In this document: positions 43,626 through 52,976 of the stretch, piece after piece | Layout of the letters: every line of letters starts with the position of its first letter | Numbering within the stretch: the first letter of the stretch is position 1 | Source: Pseudomonas knackmussii B13 | Lineage (GTDB): Bacteria > Pseudomonadota > Gammaproteobacteria > Pseudomonadales > Pseudomonadaceae | Direction: 5' to 3' | NCBI RefSeq assembly: GCF_000689415.1 | Contig: NZ_HG322950.1 | Location: forward strand, 930,001 to 994,000 | Length of the DNA stretch: 64,000 nt | Made by a program: the position numbers and the translations under genes | The notes under the pieces: generated by a model | Databases searched by the model: none | The model's input: only the letters and a program-made list of their open reading frames with translations | Told to the model about the DNA's origin: nothing

Positions 43626-44501
43626 TCAGCCAGCGAACGCCGCGCGGTACTCGCCGGGCGATGCGCCCAGGGCGCCACGGAATCTATTGCTGAAATGGCT
43701 GGCGCTGGAGAAGCCGCAGGCGAGGGCGATCTCGCTCAGCGGCAGGGGGCCCTGGCGCAGCAGTTCGCAGGCGCGGGTCAGGCGGCGGGCCAGGACGTAC
43801 TGGTGCGGCGGCATGCCGAAGCTTTCGCGGAACATCCGCGCGAAGTGGTATTCCGAGAGGGCCGCCAGCGTCGCCAGCTCGCCCAGCGTCAGCGGTTCGG
43901 CGAGGTGCTGTTCGATGTAGTCGGTCAGGCGCTTGCGCAGCGCCGGGGCGAGCCCTCCCTTCAGGCGCAGGCCATCGCGGCGGCCGACCTGGGTGAGCAG
44001 GGCGTGGTCGATCAGTTCCTGGGCCAGGCTGCTGGTGAGCAGGCGTTCGCCCGGCTCTTCCCAGTTCAGATGTACCAGTTGGCGGAAGCGCGCGGCCTGC
44101 TGCGGGTCATCGAGGAAGGTCACCGAATGCAGTTGCAGCTCGCGCGGCTCGCGGTCGAGCAATTCGACGCAGCCGAGGGAGAAGCGCTCCGCGCTGAAGT
44201 ACAGGTGCGCCAGGCGGATGTCGCCGTTGACGATCCATGAGGCCTCTTCGCCGGCGGGCATGATGCACAGCTTGTCCGGCGCGCCCTTGGCGCCGGGCGC
44301 GCCGCGGCGGAAGGTGCCGGTGCCGCCGGCGAGGTAGCAGGACAGCGTGTGGTGGTCGGGTGATAGATAGTCGCGCGCGTCGTGGCGATTGCTCCAGACC
44401 GCCGCGGACAGGCCGTCGCCCAGCTCGGCGCAACGCTCCAGATGGGCGTTGGGCGAACTGTTCATCGACTGGAAGACCTGTAGCTGTTGGATGGCGGGCA
44501 T
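43626..44501 (-). CDS. AraC-family transcription regulator
   Basis: A 291-residue regulator. An N-terminal cupin-like sensing domain (SCYLAGGTGTFRRG, IMPAGEEASWIVNGD) is followed by two helix-turn-helix units (LGELATLAALSEYHFARMFRES and LSEIALACGFSSASHFSNRFRG). It is divergent from the EamA exporter at 44638 with a 136-bp gap and probably regulates it. No operator was recognised. Confidence 0.85.
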   Translation of the reverse strand: MPAIQQLQVFQSMNSSPNAHLERCAELGDGLSAAVWSNRHDARDYLSPDHHTLSCYLAGGTGTFRRGAPGAKGAPDKLCIMPAGEEASWIVNGDIRLAHLYFSAERFSLGCVELLDREPRELQLHSVTFLDDPQQAARFRQLVHLNWEEPGERLLTSSLAQELIDHALLTQVGRRDGLRLKGGLAPALRKRLTDYIEQHLAEPLTLGELATLAALSEYHFARMFRESFGMPPHQYVLARRLTRACELLRQGPLPLSEIALACGFSSASHFSNRFRGALGASPGEYRAAFAG

Positions 44502-44637
44502 GGGCGACTCCTGATGGCGTTCAATTTACTCGCGCCCGCGCGCGTTGCCACCCCGTTCGGCGCAATAAGCGCAAGAATCTGCAAGCGCGCATGGACGGGG
44601 CGGGCGGACACTGGCGGCCAGTAATCGGAGAAACGCC

Positions 44638-45531
44638 ATGAACCTCTCGCTCTATCTGCTCACCGTGCTCATCTGGGGCACGACCTGGATCGCCATCAAG
44701 CTACAGGTCGGTCTGGTGGCCATCCCCCTGTCCATCGCCTATCGCTTCAGCCTGGCGGCGCTGGTGCTGTTCGCCATCCTCCTGCTCAGCCGACGCCTGC
44801 AGCCGCTCGGCCGGCGCGGCCAACTGATCTGCCTGGCCCAGGGGTTGTGCCTGTTCTGCGTGAACTTCCTCTGCTTCTACACCGCCAGCCAGTGGATCCC
44901 CAGCGGGCTGATCGCCGTGGTGTTCTCCACCGCGACCCTGTGGAACGCGCTCAATGCACGGATCTTCTTCGGCCAGCGCATCGCCACCAACGTGGTGGGC
45001 GGCGGCGCCCTGGGCCTGCTCGGTCTGGCGCTATTGTTCTGGCCGGAACTGTCGGGCCATGCCGCCAACCGCGAGACCTTCTACGGCCTGGGCCTGGCGC
45101 TGCTCGGCACGCTCTGCTTCTCCGCCGGCAACATGCTCTCCAGCCTGCAGCAGAAGGCCGGCCTGCGGCCGCTGAGCACCAATGCCTGGGGCATGCTCTA
45201 CGGTTCGCTGATCCTCCTGGCGATCTGCCTGGTGCAGGGCGTGCCCTTCACCTTCGACTACAGCCCGCGCTACGTCGGCTCGCTGGTCTACCTGGCGATC
45301 CCCGGCTCGGTGATCGGCTTCACCGCCTACCTGACCCTGGTCGGGCGCATGGGCCCGGAACGCGCGGCCTATTGCACCGTGCTGTTCCCGGTGGTGGCGC
45401 TGAACGTCTCGACGTACATGGAGGGCTATCAGTGGAGCGCGCCGGCCCTGGCCGGGCTGGTGCTGGTGATGGCGGGCAACGTGCTGGTGTTCCGCAAGCC
45501 GAAGCCGGTGTTGCAGCCGGCGCGGGCGTAA
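44638..45531 (+). CDS. EamA-family (DMT) exporter
   Basis: A 297-residue protein with ten predicted helices; the start LYLLTVLIWGTTWIAIKLQVG and the late MGPERAAYCTVLFPVVALNVSTYMEGYQWS are EamA hallmarks. It likely exports an amino acid or small metabolite and is probably controlled by the divergent AraC gene. Its 3' end is only about 25 bp from the IS110 element, so the insertion lies just downstream and does not break it. Confidence 0.85.
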   Translation: MNLSLYLLTVLIWGTTWIAIKLQVGLVAIPLSIAYRFSLAALVLFAILLLSRRLQPLGRRGQLICLAQGLCLFCVNFLCFYTASQWIPSGLIAVVFSTATLWNALNARIFFGQRIATNVVGGGALGLLGLALLFWPELSGHAANRETFYGLGLALLGTLCFSAGNMLSSLQQKAGLRPLSTNAWGMLYGSLILLAICLVQGVPFTFDYSPRYVGSLVYLAIPGSVIGFTAYLTLVGRMGPERAAYCTVLFPVVALNVSTYMEGYQWSAPALAGLVLVMAGNVLVFRKPKPVLQPARA

Positions 45532-45563
45532 ATATCCACAACGGAAGCGCCCCGTAGGAGATT

Positions 45564-46514
45564 CTATGTCAATGACGGCTCCTGCTTTGGAGGCTGGTAG
45601 CTGGTCTGGGATTGCATCAGGGCAAAGGCAATTCGGGCTAATTTGCGGGCGAGGATAGTCAGGGCCTCGATCTTCTTCAGGCCGCGCGCCAGGTAGCTTT
45701 GGTAAAGGGCCTGCCAGCGCTGCGTGCGCGCTGCCGCCATGGCCGCGTTGTGGAGCAGCCGACGGATTTCAGGGTCCCCTTGCTTGGTCAGCTTTCGTCG
45801 GCCGCTATAGCGGCCGGACTCCTTGAGCCGCACATCCAATCCGATAAAGGCGATGAAGGCATCGCTATTGCGAAAACGTCCCCGCAGAAATGCCAGGTTC
45901 AGGGCCGCTGCCGTCAGCGGTCCGATCCCTTCGATGGCCTGGCAGCGCTTGCTTTGCTCCATTAGGCCAGCCTCTCGCAGCGCCTGTTGAATCTCTTTCT
46001 CCAGGCGTGACTCCAGTGTGGCCATTTGCTTGAGAACAGGCTTTAGCGCCTTGGCCAAGGAGCGATCCTGGGAAAAGCTCTGGCGCAACGAGATGGCGCT
46101 ACGGACCAGTGCAGCACGCCGATGCAGCAGTGTCTGCAGGCGGCAGTAGGCCTTGCTCGGCGGCTGCCAAGGCTCCAGTTGCGCTTGTTCGTGGGTCAGG
46201 TAACGGGCCAGCAGCAGGGCATCGCTGCGATCATCCTTGTTTCGCCCACCAATCCCCTTGCGGTAGTTGCTCAGGCGAAAGCCATTGATGACGTAGATCC
46301 GATGTCCCCGCGCATGCGCCAGGGTCGCAACATCCATGTGATAGGTGCTGGTCGCTTCGATCGCGATGGCGCAGCAGGGCGGAAGGGTTTTCAGCCAGGC
46401 CTTGATTGTGCGGACGTCATTGGCCAGTTCGAATACTTCGCCCGAGCGTGTATCGCAGAGGCTCAGCGACTCCTTGGCGACATCGATACCGATAACCGGA
46501 ACTTGGCTTGTCAT
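45564..46514 (-). CDS. IS110-family DEDD transposase/recombinase
   Basis: A 316-residue IS110 recombinase. The N-terminal RuvC-like DEDD domain is visible as GIDVAKESLSL (first Asp), IEATSTYHMDV (Glu) and NKDDRSDALLLARYL (Asp pair). The C-terminal Transposase_20 domain has IEGIGPLTAAALNLAFLRG and GRYSGRRKLTKQGDPEIRRLLHNAA, which contains the Ser-bearing half-site region. It appears intact. The ATG at 46514 follows GGAG. Family members use a structured bridge RNA from the element to choose donor and target. Confidence 0.92.
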   Translation of the reverse strand: MTSQVPVIGIDVAKESLSLCDTRSGEVFELANDVRTIKAWLKTLPPCCAIAIEATSTYHMDVATLAHARGHRIYVINGFRLSNYRKGIGGRNKDDRSDALLLARYLTHEQAQLEPWQPPSKAYCRLQTLLHRRAALVRSAISLRQSFSQDRSLAKALKPVLKQMATLESRLEKEIQQALREAGLMEQSKRCQAIEGIGPLTAAALNLAFLRGRFRNSDAFIAFIGLDVRLKESGRYSGRRKLTKQGDPEIRRLLHNAAMAAARTQRWQALYQSYLARGLKKIEALTILARKLARIAFALMQSQTSYQPPKQEPSLT

Positions 46515-46660
46515 GGGGTTCTCCGACAGTGAAGATGGTCCAACCTGTCGGGAGCTCACATTGGCGCAGGCTTGCCGGTATTGTCGGTTTGAGCGGCTAC
46601 TCAATCCGATGGATTCCTTATCGGCGCTTGTCGTGAGCGGGTGGGTGGGGGAAGTCTCCT
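46515..46660 (-). ncRNA. Candidate bridge RNA of the IS110 element
   Basis: Non-coding stretch upstream of the transposase. Two hairpins are visible: CTCCGACAG (46521-46529) with CTGTCGGGAG (46545-46554) around a 15-base loop, and CCGATGGATTCCTTATCGG (46606-46624). In the IS110 group the bridge RNA is encoded in this position. I could not match loop bases to the target, so this is an inference from position and structure. Confidence 0.45.
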
Positions 46661-46664
46661 ACCG

Positions 46665-46825
46665 TCTGGCTTGCAGAAGCGGATCTTGTCCCTCCACACC
46701 CCGACAGGTTCCTACCCTAACGCCATACAAGCGGATCTCATCCGCGAAAGCCCTAGCACCGATGCCCCCTGTAGGAGCGCGCCATGCGCGCGACTCGCGG
46801 ACAAGGTCCGCTCCTACAGGTAGAT
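46665..46825. repeat. REP-type palindrome cluster B4
   Basis: A clear inverted unit GTAGGAGCGCGCCATGCGCG... to ...AGGTCCGCTCCTAC (about 46771-46818) plus worn arms GAAGCGGATCTTGTCCC and CAAGCGGATCTCATCCGCG to its left. It fills the space between the IS element and the dehydrogenase gene; no gene is present there. Confidence 0.8.
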
Positions 46826-46843
46826 ACGGAGTGCCTCTGGGCC

Positions 46844-47818
46844 TCAGCCCTTCCACACCTGCGGGTTGACCAGGTTCTTCGGTCGCTCGCCGCGCAGCGC
46901 GGTCTCGAAGTTGTCCAGCGCGCATTCGGCCATGGCGCGGCGGGTTTCGTGGGTGGCCGAGCCGATGTGCGGCAGGGTCAGGGCGTTGGGCAGGGCGTAC
47001 AGCGGCGACTCGCCCAGCGGCTCCTTCTCGTAGACGTCCAGGCCGGCGGCGAGGATCCGTTTCTCCTGCAGCGCCTCGACCAGCGCGGCTTCGTCGATCA
47101 CCTGGCCGCGGGCGATGTTGATCAGGATGGCGCTGGGCTTCATCAGCTCCAGCTCGCGCTTGCCGATCAGCTTGCGGGTGGCGTCGGAGAGCGGCACCAC
47201 CACCACGACGAAGTCGGCTTCGCTCAGCAGTCCGTCGAAGTCGCAGAAGCGCGCGCCCAGTTCCTGCTCCAGTTCCGGCTTGCGGCTGTTGCCGTGGTAG
47301 AGGACTTCCATGTTGAAGCCGAAGCGCCCGCGGCGGGCGATGGCCGCGCCGATGCGGCCGAGGCCGAGGATGCCGAGTTTCTTGCCATGCACGTCGACGC
47401 CGAACTGCGGGGTGTCCACGGTGCGCTTCCACTGCCCGGCCTTGGTCCAGGCGTCCAGCTCGGCGACGCGGCGGGCGGTGCCCATGATCAGGGCGAAGCC
47501 GAGGTCGGCGGTGGTCTCGGTGAGCACGTCCGGGGTGTTGGTCAGCGGGATGCCGCGCTCGTTGAGGTAGGCCAGGTCGTAGTTGTCGTAGCCGACCGAG
47601 ACGCTGGAAATCACTTCCAGCTGGCCGGCCTGGGCCAGTTGTTTGGCGCCCAGCGGGCGGCCCACGCCGATCATGCCGTGGGCCGTCGGCAGGGCGGCGG
47701 CGTACTGGGCGTCGACGTCGCCGAGCTTGGGATCGAGCACGGTGACGTTGAACTGCGCGCGCAGGCGCTCGAGGTGTTCCGGGGCGAGACGGCTGAAGAC
47801 GAAGACGTTCTTTTTCAT
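46844..47818 (-). CDS. D-isomer 2-hydroxyacid dehydrogenase, GhrB-like
   Basis: A 324-residue NAD(P)H-dependent reductase of glyoxylate/hydroxypyruvate/2-ketogluconate type. Landmarks are VISSVSVGYDNYDLAYL, the Rossmann motif LGILGLGRIGAAIARR, the catalytic Arg in NIARGQVIDE, Glu in AGLDVYEKEP and His in HIGSATHETR. The closest family I know is E. coli GhrB. ATG 47818 is used; an in-frame ATG 12 bp upstream is possible, and neither has a strong ribosome site. The LysR gene upstream is on the same strand, 132 bp away. Confidence 0.85.
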   Translation of the reverse strand: MKKNVFVFSRLAPEHLERLRAQFNVTVLDPKLGDVDAQYAAALPTAHGMIGVGRPLGAKQLAQAGQLEVISSVSVGYDNYDLAYLNERGIPLTNTPDVLTETTADLGFALIMGTARRVAELDAWTKAGQWKRTVDTPQFGVDVHGKKLGILGLGRIGAAIARRGRFGFNMEVLYHGNSRKPELEQELGARFCDFDGLLSEADFVVVVVPLSDATRKLIGKRELELMKPSAILINIARGQVIDEAALVEALQEKRILAAGLDVYEKEPLGESPLYALPNALTLPHIGSATHETRRAMAECALDNFETALRGERPKNLVNPQVWKG

Positions 47819-47950
47819 GGTCCGGGGCATCGAGGGGGAACGGGAAGGGTGCCAACCCTAGCATTCCCGCCCCGGGCGTGGGCAAGCCGCGCCCCCTCGC
47901 AGACGAGAATGCGGACGGGAATGCGGGCGGTAATCGCGCGCGGCGGCAGG

Positions 47951-48871
47951 CTAGATGCCGACCTCGTCGGCCAGCAGCACGCCGGGCAGGTTCTCGCGCA
48001 GGTAGCCGACCCAGGTCTTGATCTTGGCATCCAGGTACTGGCGCGACGGGTAGAGCGCGTAGACGTTGAGCAGCTGCAGCTTGTAGTGCGGCAGCACGCG
48101 CACCAGCGAGCCGTCCTTCAGGCCCTCGGCCGCCGAATACACCGGCAGCGCGCCGATGCCCATGCCGCAGCGGATCGCCTCGGTCATGGCGTCGCCGACG
48201 TTCACCTGGAAGGGCGGCGGGCCGATGGTGACCATTTCCTGGCCGTTGGGGCCCTCGAACAGCCACTTGTCCAGCGCCAGCACCGGGCTGACCAGGCGCA
48301 GGCAGTCGTGCTCGACCAGCTCGCTTGGCGTCTTCGGCAGGCCGCGTGCCTCTATATAGGCGGGGGAGGCGCAAAGCACGCTGTAGGTCTCGCCAATGCG
48401 CTGCGACACCAGGCCGGAGTCCGGCAGTTCGGTGGCGACCACGATGGCCACGTCGAAGCCTTCGTCGAGCAGGTCCGGTACGCGGTTGGCCATGGTCAGG
48501 TCGAAGCTGACTTCCGGGTGCACCTGGCGATAGCCGGCGATGGCGCGGATCACGTAGTGCTGGCCGATGCCGGTCATCGAATGCACGCGCAGGCGCCCGG
48601 CCGGTCGGGCGTGGGCGTCGCCGGCCTCGGCTTCGGCCTCCTCGACGTAGGCGAGGATCTGCTCGCAGCGCAACAGGTAGCGCTGGCCGGCTTCGGTCAG
48701 GGCGATGCGACGGGTGGTGCGGTTGAGCAGGCGCGCGCGCAGGTGGGTTTCCAGATTGGCGACGGCTCGCGAAACATAGGCAGTGGTGGTGCCCAGTTGC
48801 ACGGCGGCGGCGGTGAAGCTGCCGGTCTCGGCCACGCAAGCAAAGGCGCGCATGGTTTGCAGAGTGTCCAT
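47951..48871 (-). CDS. LysR-family regulator
   Basis: A 306-residue LysR regulator: N-terminal helix-turn-helix (FACVAETGSFTAAAVQLGTTTAYVSRAVANLE) and a substrate-binding domain from about residue 90 (GRLRVHSMTGIGQHYVIRAI) to the end. It is divergent from the efflux operon starting at 49068 (196-bp gap, no clear T-N11-A site identified) and so may be its controller, as AaeR is for aaeXAB; control of the GhrB-like gene behind it is the alternative. Confidence 0.85.
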   Translation of the reverse strand: MDTLQTMRAFACVAETGSFTAAAVQLGTTTAYVSRAVANLETHLRARLLNRTTRRIALTEAGQRYLLRCEQILAYVEEAEAEAGDAHARPAGRLRVHSMTGIGQHYVIRAIAGYRQVHPEVSFDLTMANRVPDLLDEGFDVAIVVATELPDSGLVSQRIGETYSVLCASPAYIEARGLPKTPSELVEHDCLRLVSPVLALDKWLFEGPNGQEMVTIGPPPFQVNVGDAMTEAIRCGMGIGALPVYSAAEGLKDGSLVRVLPHYKLQLLNVYALYPSRQYLDAKIKTWVGYLRENLPGVLLADEVGI

Positions 48872-49067
48872 TGAGGGGCCTCTGAAGCAGGGGGTGGCGT
48901 ATTGTCACACGAGACGCCGACAGGGATTGTTTCACAAACGGTAATAAAGATTCACAAATTGGCCGACTTATCCCTTTCCCGTCGCCTCCCTAGAATTCAT
49001 CTGCCCGAATCGTCTCTTCGGCATCCTCTAAGCTGAAAAGCAAGCAACCCCCCCAGGACTCCCAAAC

Positions 49068-50576
49068 GTGTCGCGTCCCCTCGTGAAAGGACTGGCGTTC
49101 GTCGGCTCCTTTGTCGTTTTTTCAACAATTGCCGGTTGCATCAGTACCCATGGCATCGCCCCGCAGGAGCAACGCCTGGGCAATGACCAACTGGCCACCG
49201 ACGCCGCCATCCAGTCTGCCAACCGCGACGCGAAATGGCCGGGCGAACAGTGGTGGCGCGCCTATGGCGACCCGCAGTTGAACACCTGGGTACAGACCGC
49301 CGTGGACAACAGCCCGACGCTGTCCGAAGCCGAGGCGCGCGTGCGCATGGCACTGTCCATGGCCGGCGTCGCCGAGTCCGCCGAGTCGCCGCAGGTCAGC
49401 GCCGACGCCTCGCTGCTGCGCCACAAGTGGCCGAGCGACTACTTCTACGGTCCGGGCGAGCTGGCCAAGACCACCAGCTGGAACAACAACGCCGCGCTGG
49501 GCTTCTCCTACGACCTCGACCTCTGGGGCCGCGATCGCAGCAACACCGAGCGCTACATGAACGTTGCCTACATGACCGCCGCCGAGGCGCGCATGGCCCA
49601 GCTGGAGCTGGAGAGCAACATCGTCAGCGCCTACATCCAGATGTCCCTGCAGTACGCCGAGCTGGACATCGCCCACGCCATGCTCGAACAGCAACAGCAG
49701 ATCCTCTCGCTGGCCCAGCGTCGCCTGGCCGGTGGCCTCGGCACCCAGTTCGAGGTCAGCGAAGCCGAAGTGCCGCTGCCGGAAACCAAGCGCAAGATCG
49801 ACGCCGTCGAGGAGGCCATCGCCCTGTCGCGCAACCAGATCGCCGCGCTGGCCGGCAAGGGCCCGGGCGCCGGGGCTTCCATCAAGCGCCCGAGCCTGCG
49901 CCTGACCGCCCAGCCCGCGCTGCCCAGCGCACTGCCGCTGGAGCTGGTCGGCCGCCGCCCGGACGTGGTCGCCAGCCGCTGGAAAGTCGCGGCCCAGGCC
50001 AAGGGCGTGGACGTCGCGCGCGCCGAGTTCTATCCCAACGTCGACCTGGTCGCGAGCCTCGGCTACAGCGCCGTCGGTGGCGGCATGCTGGAATTCCTCA
50101 CCGGGCAGAAGTTCACCTACAGCGTGGGTCCTGCGATCTCCCTGCCGATCTTCGACGGCGGCCGCCGCCGCTCCGAGCTGGGCCAGGAATCCGCCGGTTA
50201 CGACGCCGCCGTGGCGCAGTACAACCAGACCCTGGTGAAGGCGCTCAAGGGCATTTCCGACCAGCTGATCCGCACGCACTCCATGGAGAAGCAGCAGGAG
50301 CTGGCCGAGCAGTCGGTGGCCGCGGCGCAGAAGACCTACGACATCGCCAGCAAGGCGTTCAAGGGTGGCCTGACCGACTACCTGCACGTGCTGAATGCAC
50401 AGACCCGCCTGTTCCAGCAGCAGCTGACCCTGCAACAGGTGCAGGCCGCGCGCCTGGAAACCCATGCCGGCCTGGTGGTCGCCCTCGGCGGCGGCCTGAT
50501 GGACGGCAAGGACATGCCCAAGGAGAAGCAGATGGTTCCGGCCAGCGTCTCCGTGCGTCCGCTGAGCGAGCGCTGA
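49068..50576 (+). CDS. Outer-membrane efflux lipoprotein (TolC/OprM-like factor)
   Basis: A 502-residue outer-membrane factor of the NodT type. The signal peptide has lipobox TIAGC (Cys near residue 25). Two OEP repeats follow with long periplasmic helices (WWRAYGDPQLNTWVQTAVDNSP, ADASLLRH..., LELVGRRPDVVASRW, GPAISLPIFDGGRRRSELG). It forms the exit duct for the efflux pump encoded behind it. The start is GTG at 49068 with AGGA upstream. The FUSC gene begins 2 bp after its stop. Confidence 0.88.
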   Translation: MSRPLVKGLAFVGSFVVFSTIAGCISTHGIAPQEQRLGNDQLATDAAIQSANRDAKWPGEQWWRAYGDPQLNTWVQTAVDNSPTLSEAEARVRMALSMAGVAESAESPQVSADASLLRHKWPSDYFYGPGELAKTTSWNNNAALGFSYDLDLWGRDRSNTERYMNVAYMTAAEARMAQLELESNIVSAYIQMSLQYAELDIAHAMLEQQQQILSLAQRRLAGGLGTQFEVSEAEVPLPETKRKIDAVEEAIALSRNQIAALAGKGPGAGASIKRPSLRLTAQPALPSALPLELVGRRPDVVASRWKVAAQAKGVDVARAEFYPNVDLVASLGYSAVGGGMLEFLTGQKFTYSVGPAISLPIFDGGRRRSELGQESAGYDAAVAQYNQTLVKALKGISDQLIRTHSMEKQQELAEQSVAAAQKTYDIASKAFKGGLTDYLHVLNAQTRLFQQQLTLQQVQAARLETHAGLVVALGGGLMDGKDMPKEKQMVPASVSVRPLSER

Positions 50577-50577
50577 G

Positions 50578-52758
50578 ATGGCCGACAGCCGAGCCCTGGG
50601 CGCCCGCTCGCCGTTCGACGAGGTGCGTCGCGCCTTCTTCGAGTGGGCGCGCAGCGACGGCGTCACCTGGGTCTACATCGCCAAGCTGCTGACCGCCGCC
50701 ATGCTCACCCTGTGGCTGGCCATGCGCCTGGAGCTGCCGCAGCCGAGCACCGCGACCATCACCGTATTCATCGTGATGCAGCCGCAGAGCGGCCAGGTGT
50801 TCGCCAAGAGCTTCTACCGCATCCTCGGCAGCATCGTCGGCCTGACCGTGATGGTCGCGCTGATCGCCGTATTCGCCCAGGAACGCGTGCTGTTCCTGCT
50901 GGTGGTCTCGCTGTGGATCGGCATCTGCACCGCCGGCGCCGCGCGCTACCGCGACTTCCGTTCCTACGCCTGCGTACTGGCCGGCTACACCGCGACACTG
51001 ATCGGCCTGCCGGCCACCTTGCACCCTGAAGCCGCTTTCCTCTCGGCGGTCTGGCGCGTGCTGGAGATCGGCCTGGGCATCCTCTGCTCCACCGTGGTCA
51101 GCGCCGTCGTGCTGCCGCAGACCTCCGCCGCGGCCATGCGCAACGCCCTCTATACGCGCTTCGGCGCCTTCGCCTGGTTCGTCCTCGACAACCTCGGCGG
51201 CGGCCAGCGCGAGCGTTTCGCGGCGGCCAACGTGAACTTCGTCTCCCAGGCCGTGGGCCTGGAAACCCTGCGCACCGCCACCGCTTTCGAAGACCCGCAC
51301 ATGCGCCTGCGCAGCGGCCGCCTGGCGCGCCTGAACAACGAGTTCATGGTCCTGACCACCCGCTACCACGCACTGCACCAGTTGCTCGAGCGCCTGCGCA
51401 GCCAGCACAGCGAACGCGTGCTCGACGCCCTGCAGCCGTGCCTGGAGCTGCTGCGCGAGATGCTCCAGCCGTGGAAGGGCAAGCCGCTCACCGACCGCGA
51501 CGCCGCGCTGCTCGCCCGCCAGCTGGAAGAGCAGCGCCAGCAGATGATGCAGTGCATCCGCGAGGCGCGCGCGGAGCTGCGCGCCAAGGTCCAGGAAGTC
51601 TCCGAGCGGCTGGACTTCAACACCGCCGGCGAGCTGATCTACCGCCTGGTCGCCGACCTGCACAACTACGCCCTGACCCACGCCTCCCTGGCCGACCATC
51701 ACCACGAGCGGGAGAACTGGAAGTTCGGCTTCTCGCCCAAGGCCAACCTGGTCGGTGCGCTGGTCGCTGGCGCGCGCACGGCGATCATGGTGCTGGTCTT
51801 CGGGGTGTTCTGGATCGAGACCGCCTGGCCCAGCGGCAGCACCTTCGTGCTCAACGCCGCCGCCGTCGCCGCGCTGGTCTCGGCCGCGCCGGACCCGTCG
51901 AAGATGGCCGCGCAGATGGCCGTGGGCACCTTGATCGCGGCCATCCTGGGCTTTGCCGAAACCTACTTCGTGTTCCCCTACCTGGACGGCTTCCCGCTGC
52001 TCTGCGTGGCGCTGGCGCCGGTGTTCGTGATCGGCGCCTACCTGTCGGTGAAACCGGCCTACGCGGGCGTCGGCATGGGCCTGCTGATCTTCTTCTGCTT
52101 CGGTGCCATCCCGGCCAACATGACCGTCTACGACGCCGGCCGCACGATCAACGAATACATCGCACTGGTGCTCTCCCAGGGGCTCGCGGCGGTGATCGTC
52201 GGCGTGCTCCTGCCGCCCACCAGCGCCTGGCTCTGGCGGCGCCTGGAGAAGGACCTGCGCATGCGCGTGGTGGAAGCCATCAGCGGCAAGCTCAGCGGCC
52301 TGGGCGCGACCTTCGAGAGCGCCACCCGCGACCTGCTCAACCAGGCCTACGGCCTCGCCGCGCGGCGCCCGGACGTGCAGCGCGAGCTGCTCGCCTGGAT
52401 GTTCCTGGTGCTGGAAGTCGGCCACGCGATCATCGAGCTGCGCAATGAACAGGAGCGCCTGCCGGACGAGCCCTGCTACGCCGAGTCGATGCCCTGGCGG
52501 CAGGCCATCCGCAGCATGGGCCGCGCGCTGATCCGCCTGTTCGTGAACCCGAACGAGGCCAACCGCGAGCGCGCCCTGGCCGCCGTGGAACATGCCATCC
52601 TGAGCACCAAGGCCACCGAGGAAACCTGCGCGCCGGACTTCGAGAGTTCGCCGCTGCGCCGGGTGGTCAGCTACCTGCACTTCATCCGCACGACGCTGCT
52701 CGACCCGCAGTCGCCGCTGCGTGCGGACCGACCCGTAGAGGTTCGCCATGCTGCTTGA
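50578..52758 (+). CDS. FUSC-family inner-membrane transporter (AaeB-like)
   Basis: A 726-residue protein with two clusters of hydrophobic helices (about 30-190 and 390-560) separated by a cytoplasmic helical region. PSTATITVFIVMQPQSGQVFAKSFYRILGSIVG is the FUSC hallmark (split here across residues 60-92). The second half has FWIETAWPSGSTFVLNAAAVAALVS. Family members such as AaeB export aromatic carboxylates using an HlyD partner. Its 3' end overlaps the DUF1656 gene by 11 bp. Confidence 0.85.
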   Translation: MADSRALGARSPFDEVRRAFFEWARSDGVTWVYIAKLLTAAMLTLWLAMRLELPQPSTATITVFIVMQPQSGQVFAKSFYRILGSIVGLTVMVALIAVFAQERVLFLLVVSLWIGICTAGAARYRDFRSYACVLAGYTATLIGLPATLHPEAAFLSAVWRVLEIGLGILCSTVVSAVVLPQTSAAAMRNALYTRFGAFAWFVLDNLGGGQRERFAAANVNFVSQAVGLETLRTATAFEDPHMRLRSGRLARLNNEFMVLTTRYHALHQLLERLRSQHSERVLDALQPCLELLREMLQPWKGKPLTDRDAALLARQLEEQRQQMMQCIREARAELRAKVQEVSERLDFNTAGELIYRLVADLHNYALTHASLADHHHERENWKFGFSPKANLVGALVAGARTAIMVLVFGVFWIETAWPSGSTFVLNAAAVAALVSAAPDPSKMAAQMAVGTLIAAILGFAETYFVFPYLDGFPLLCVALAPVFVIGAYLSVKPAYAGVGMGLLIFFCFGAIPANMTVYDAGRTINEYIALVLSQGLAAVIVGVLLPPTSAWLWRRLEKDLRMRVVEAISGKLSGLGATFESATRDLLNQAYGLAARRPDVQRELLAWMFLVLEVGHAIIELRNEQERLPDEPCYAESMPWRQAIRSMGRALIRLFVNPNEANRERALAAVEHAILSTKATEETCAPDFESSPLRRVVSYLHFIRTTLLDPQSPLRADRPVEVRHAA

Positions 52759-52963
52759 AGACCTGCCGCGCGAGATCGCCTTCCACGGCGTCTACATGCC
52801 GACCCTGACCCTGCTGTTCGTGGTCGCCGCGGTGATCTGCTGGGTCATCGACCGAGCCTTCGCCTCCCTCGGCGTGTACCGCTTCACCTGGCACCCGGCG
52901 CTGTTCCGCGTGTGCCTGTTCGCCTGCCTGTTCGGCGGCCTGTCCCTGACCGTCTACCGATAA
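52748..52963 (+). CDS. DUF1656 small membrane protein (AaeX-like)
   Basis: A 71-residue protein with two transmembrane helices (about 14-34 and 51-68), beginning MLLEDLPREIAFHGVYMPTL, a typical DUF1656/AaeX start. These proteins always sit with FUSC and HlyD genes and are of unknown function. It overlaps the FUSC gene and ends 13 bp before the HlyD gene. Confidence 0.88.
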   Translation: MLLEDLPREIAFHGVYMPTLTLLFVVAAVICWVIDRAFASLGVYRFTWHPALFRVCLFACLFGGLSLTVYR

Positions 52964-52976
52964 CGAGCCAGTACCC

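Larger units (their letters stand above)
45556..46664 (-). mobile_element. IS110-family insertion sequence
   Basis: One transposase gene with a short non-coding end on the left (45556-45563) and about 150 bp of non-coding DNA on the right, upstream of the transposase. Short inverted GTAGGAGA / TCTCCTAC sequences bound it (near 45552 and 46664), and the flanks look like REP arms. Ends are approximate. Asymmetric non-coding ends fit the IS110 group. Confidence 0.75.

Noticed and set aside
50359..52749. A 796-residue frame opposite the FUSC gene
   Set aside because: Its text is His/Gln/Ala/Gly-rich with no family motifs, as expected from the reverse of a high-GC gene; the plus-strand FUSC protein is well supported.
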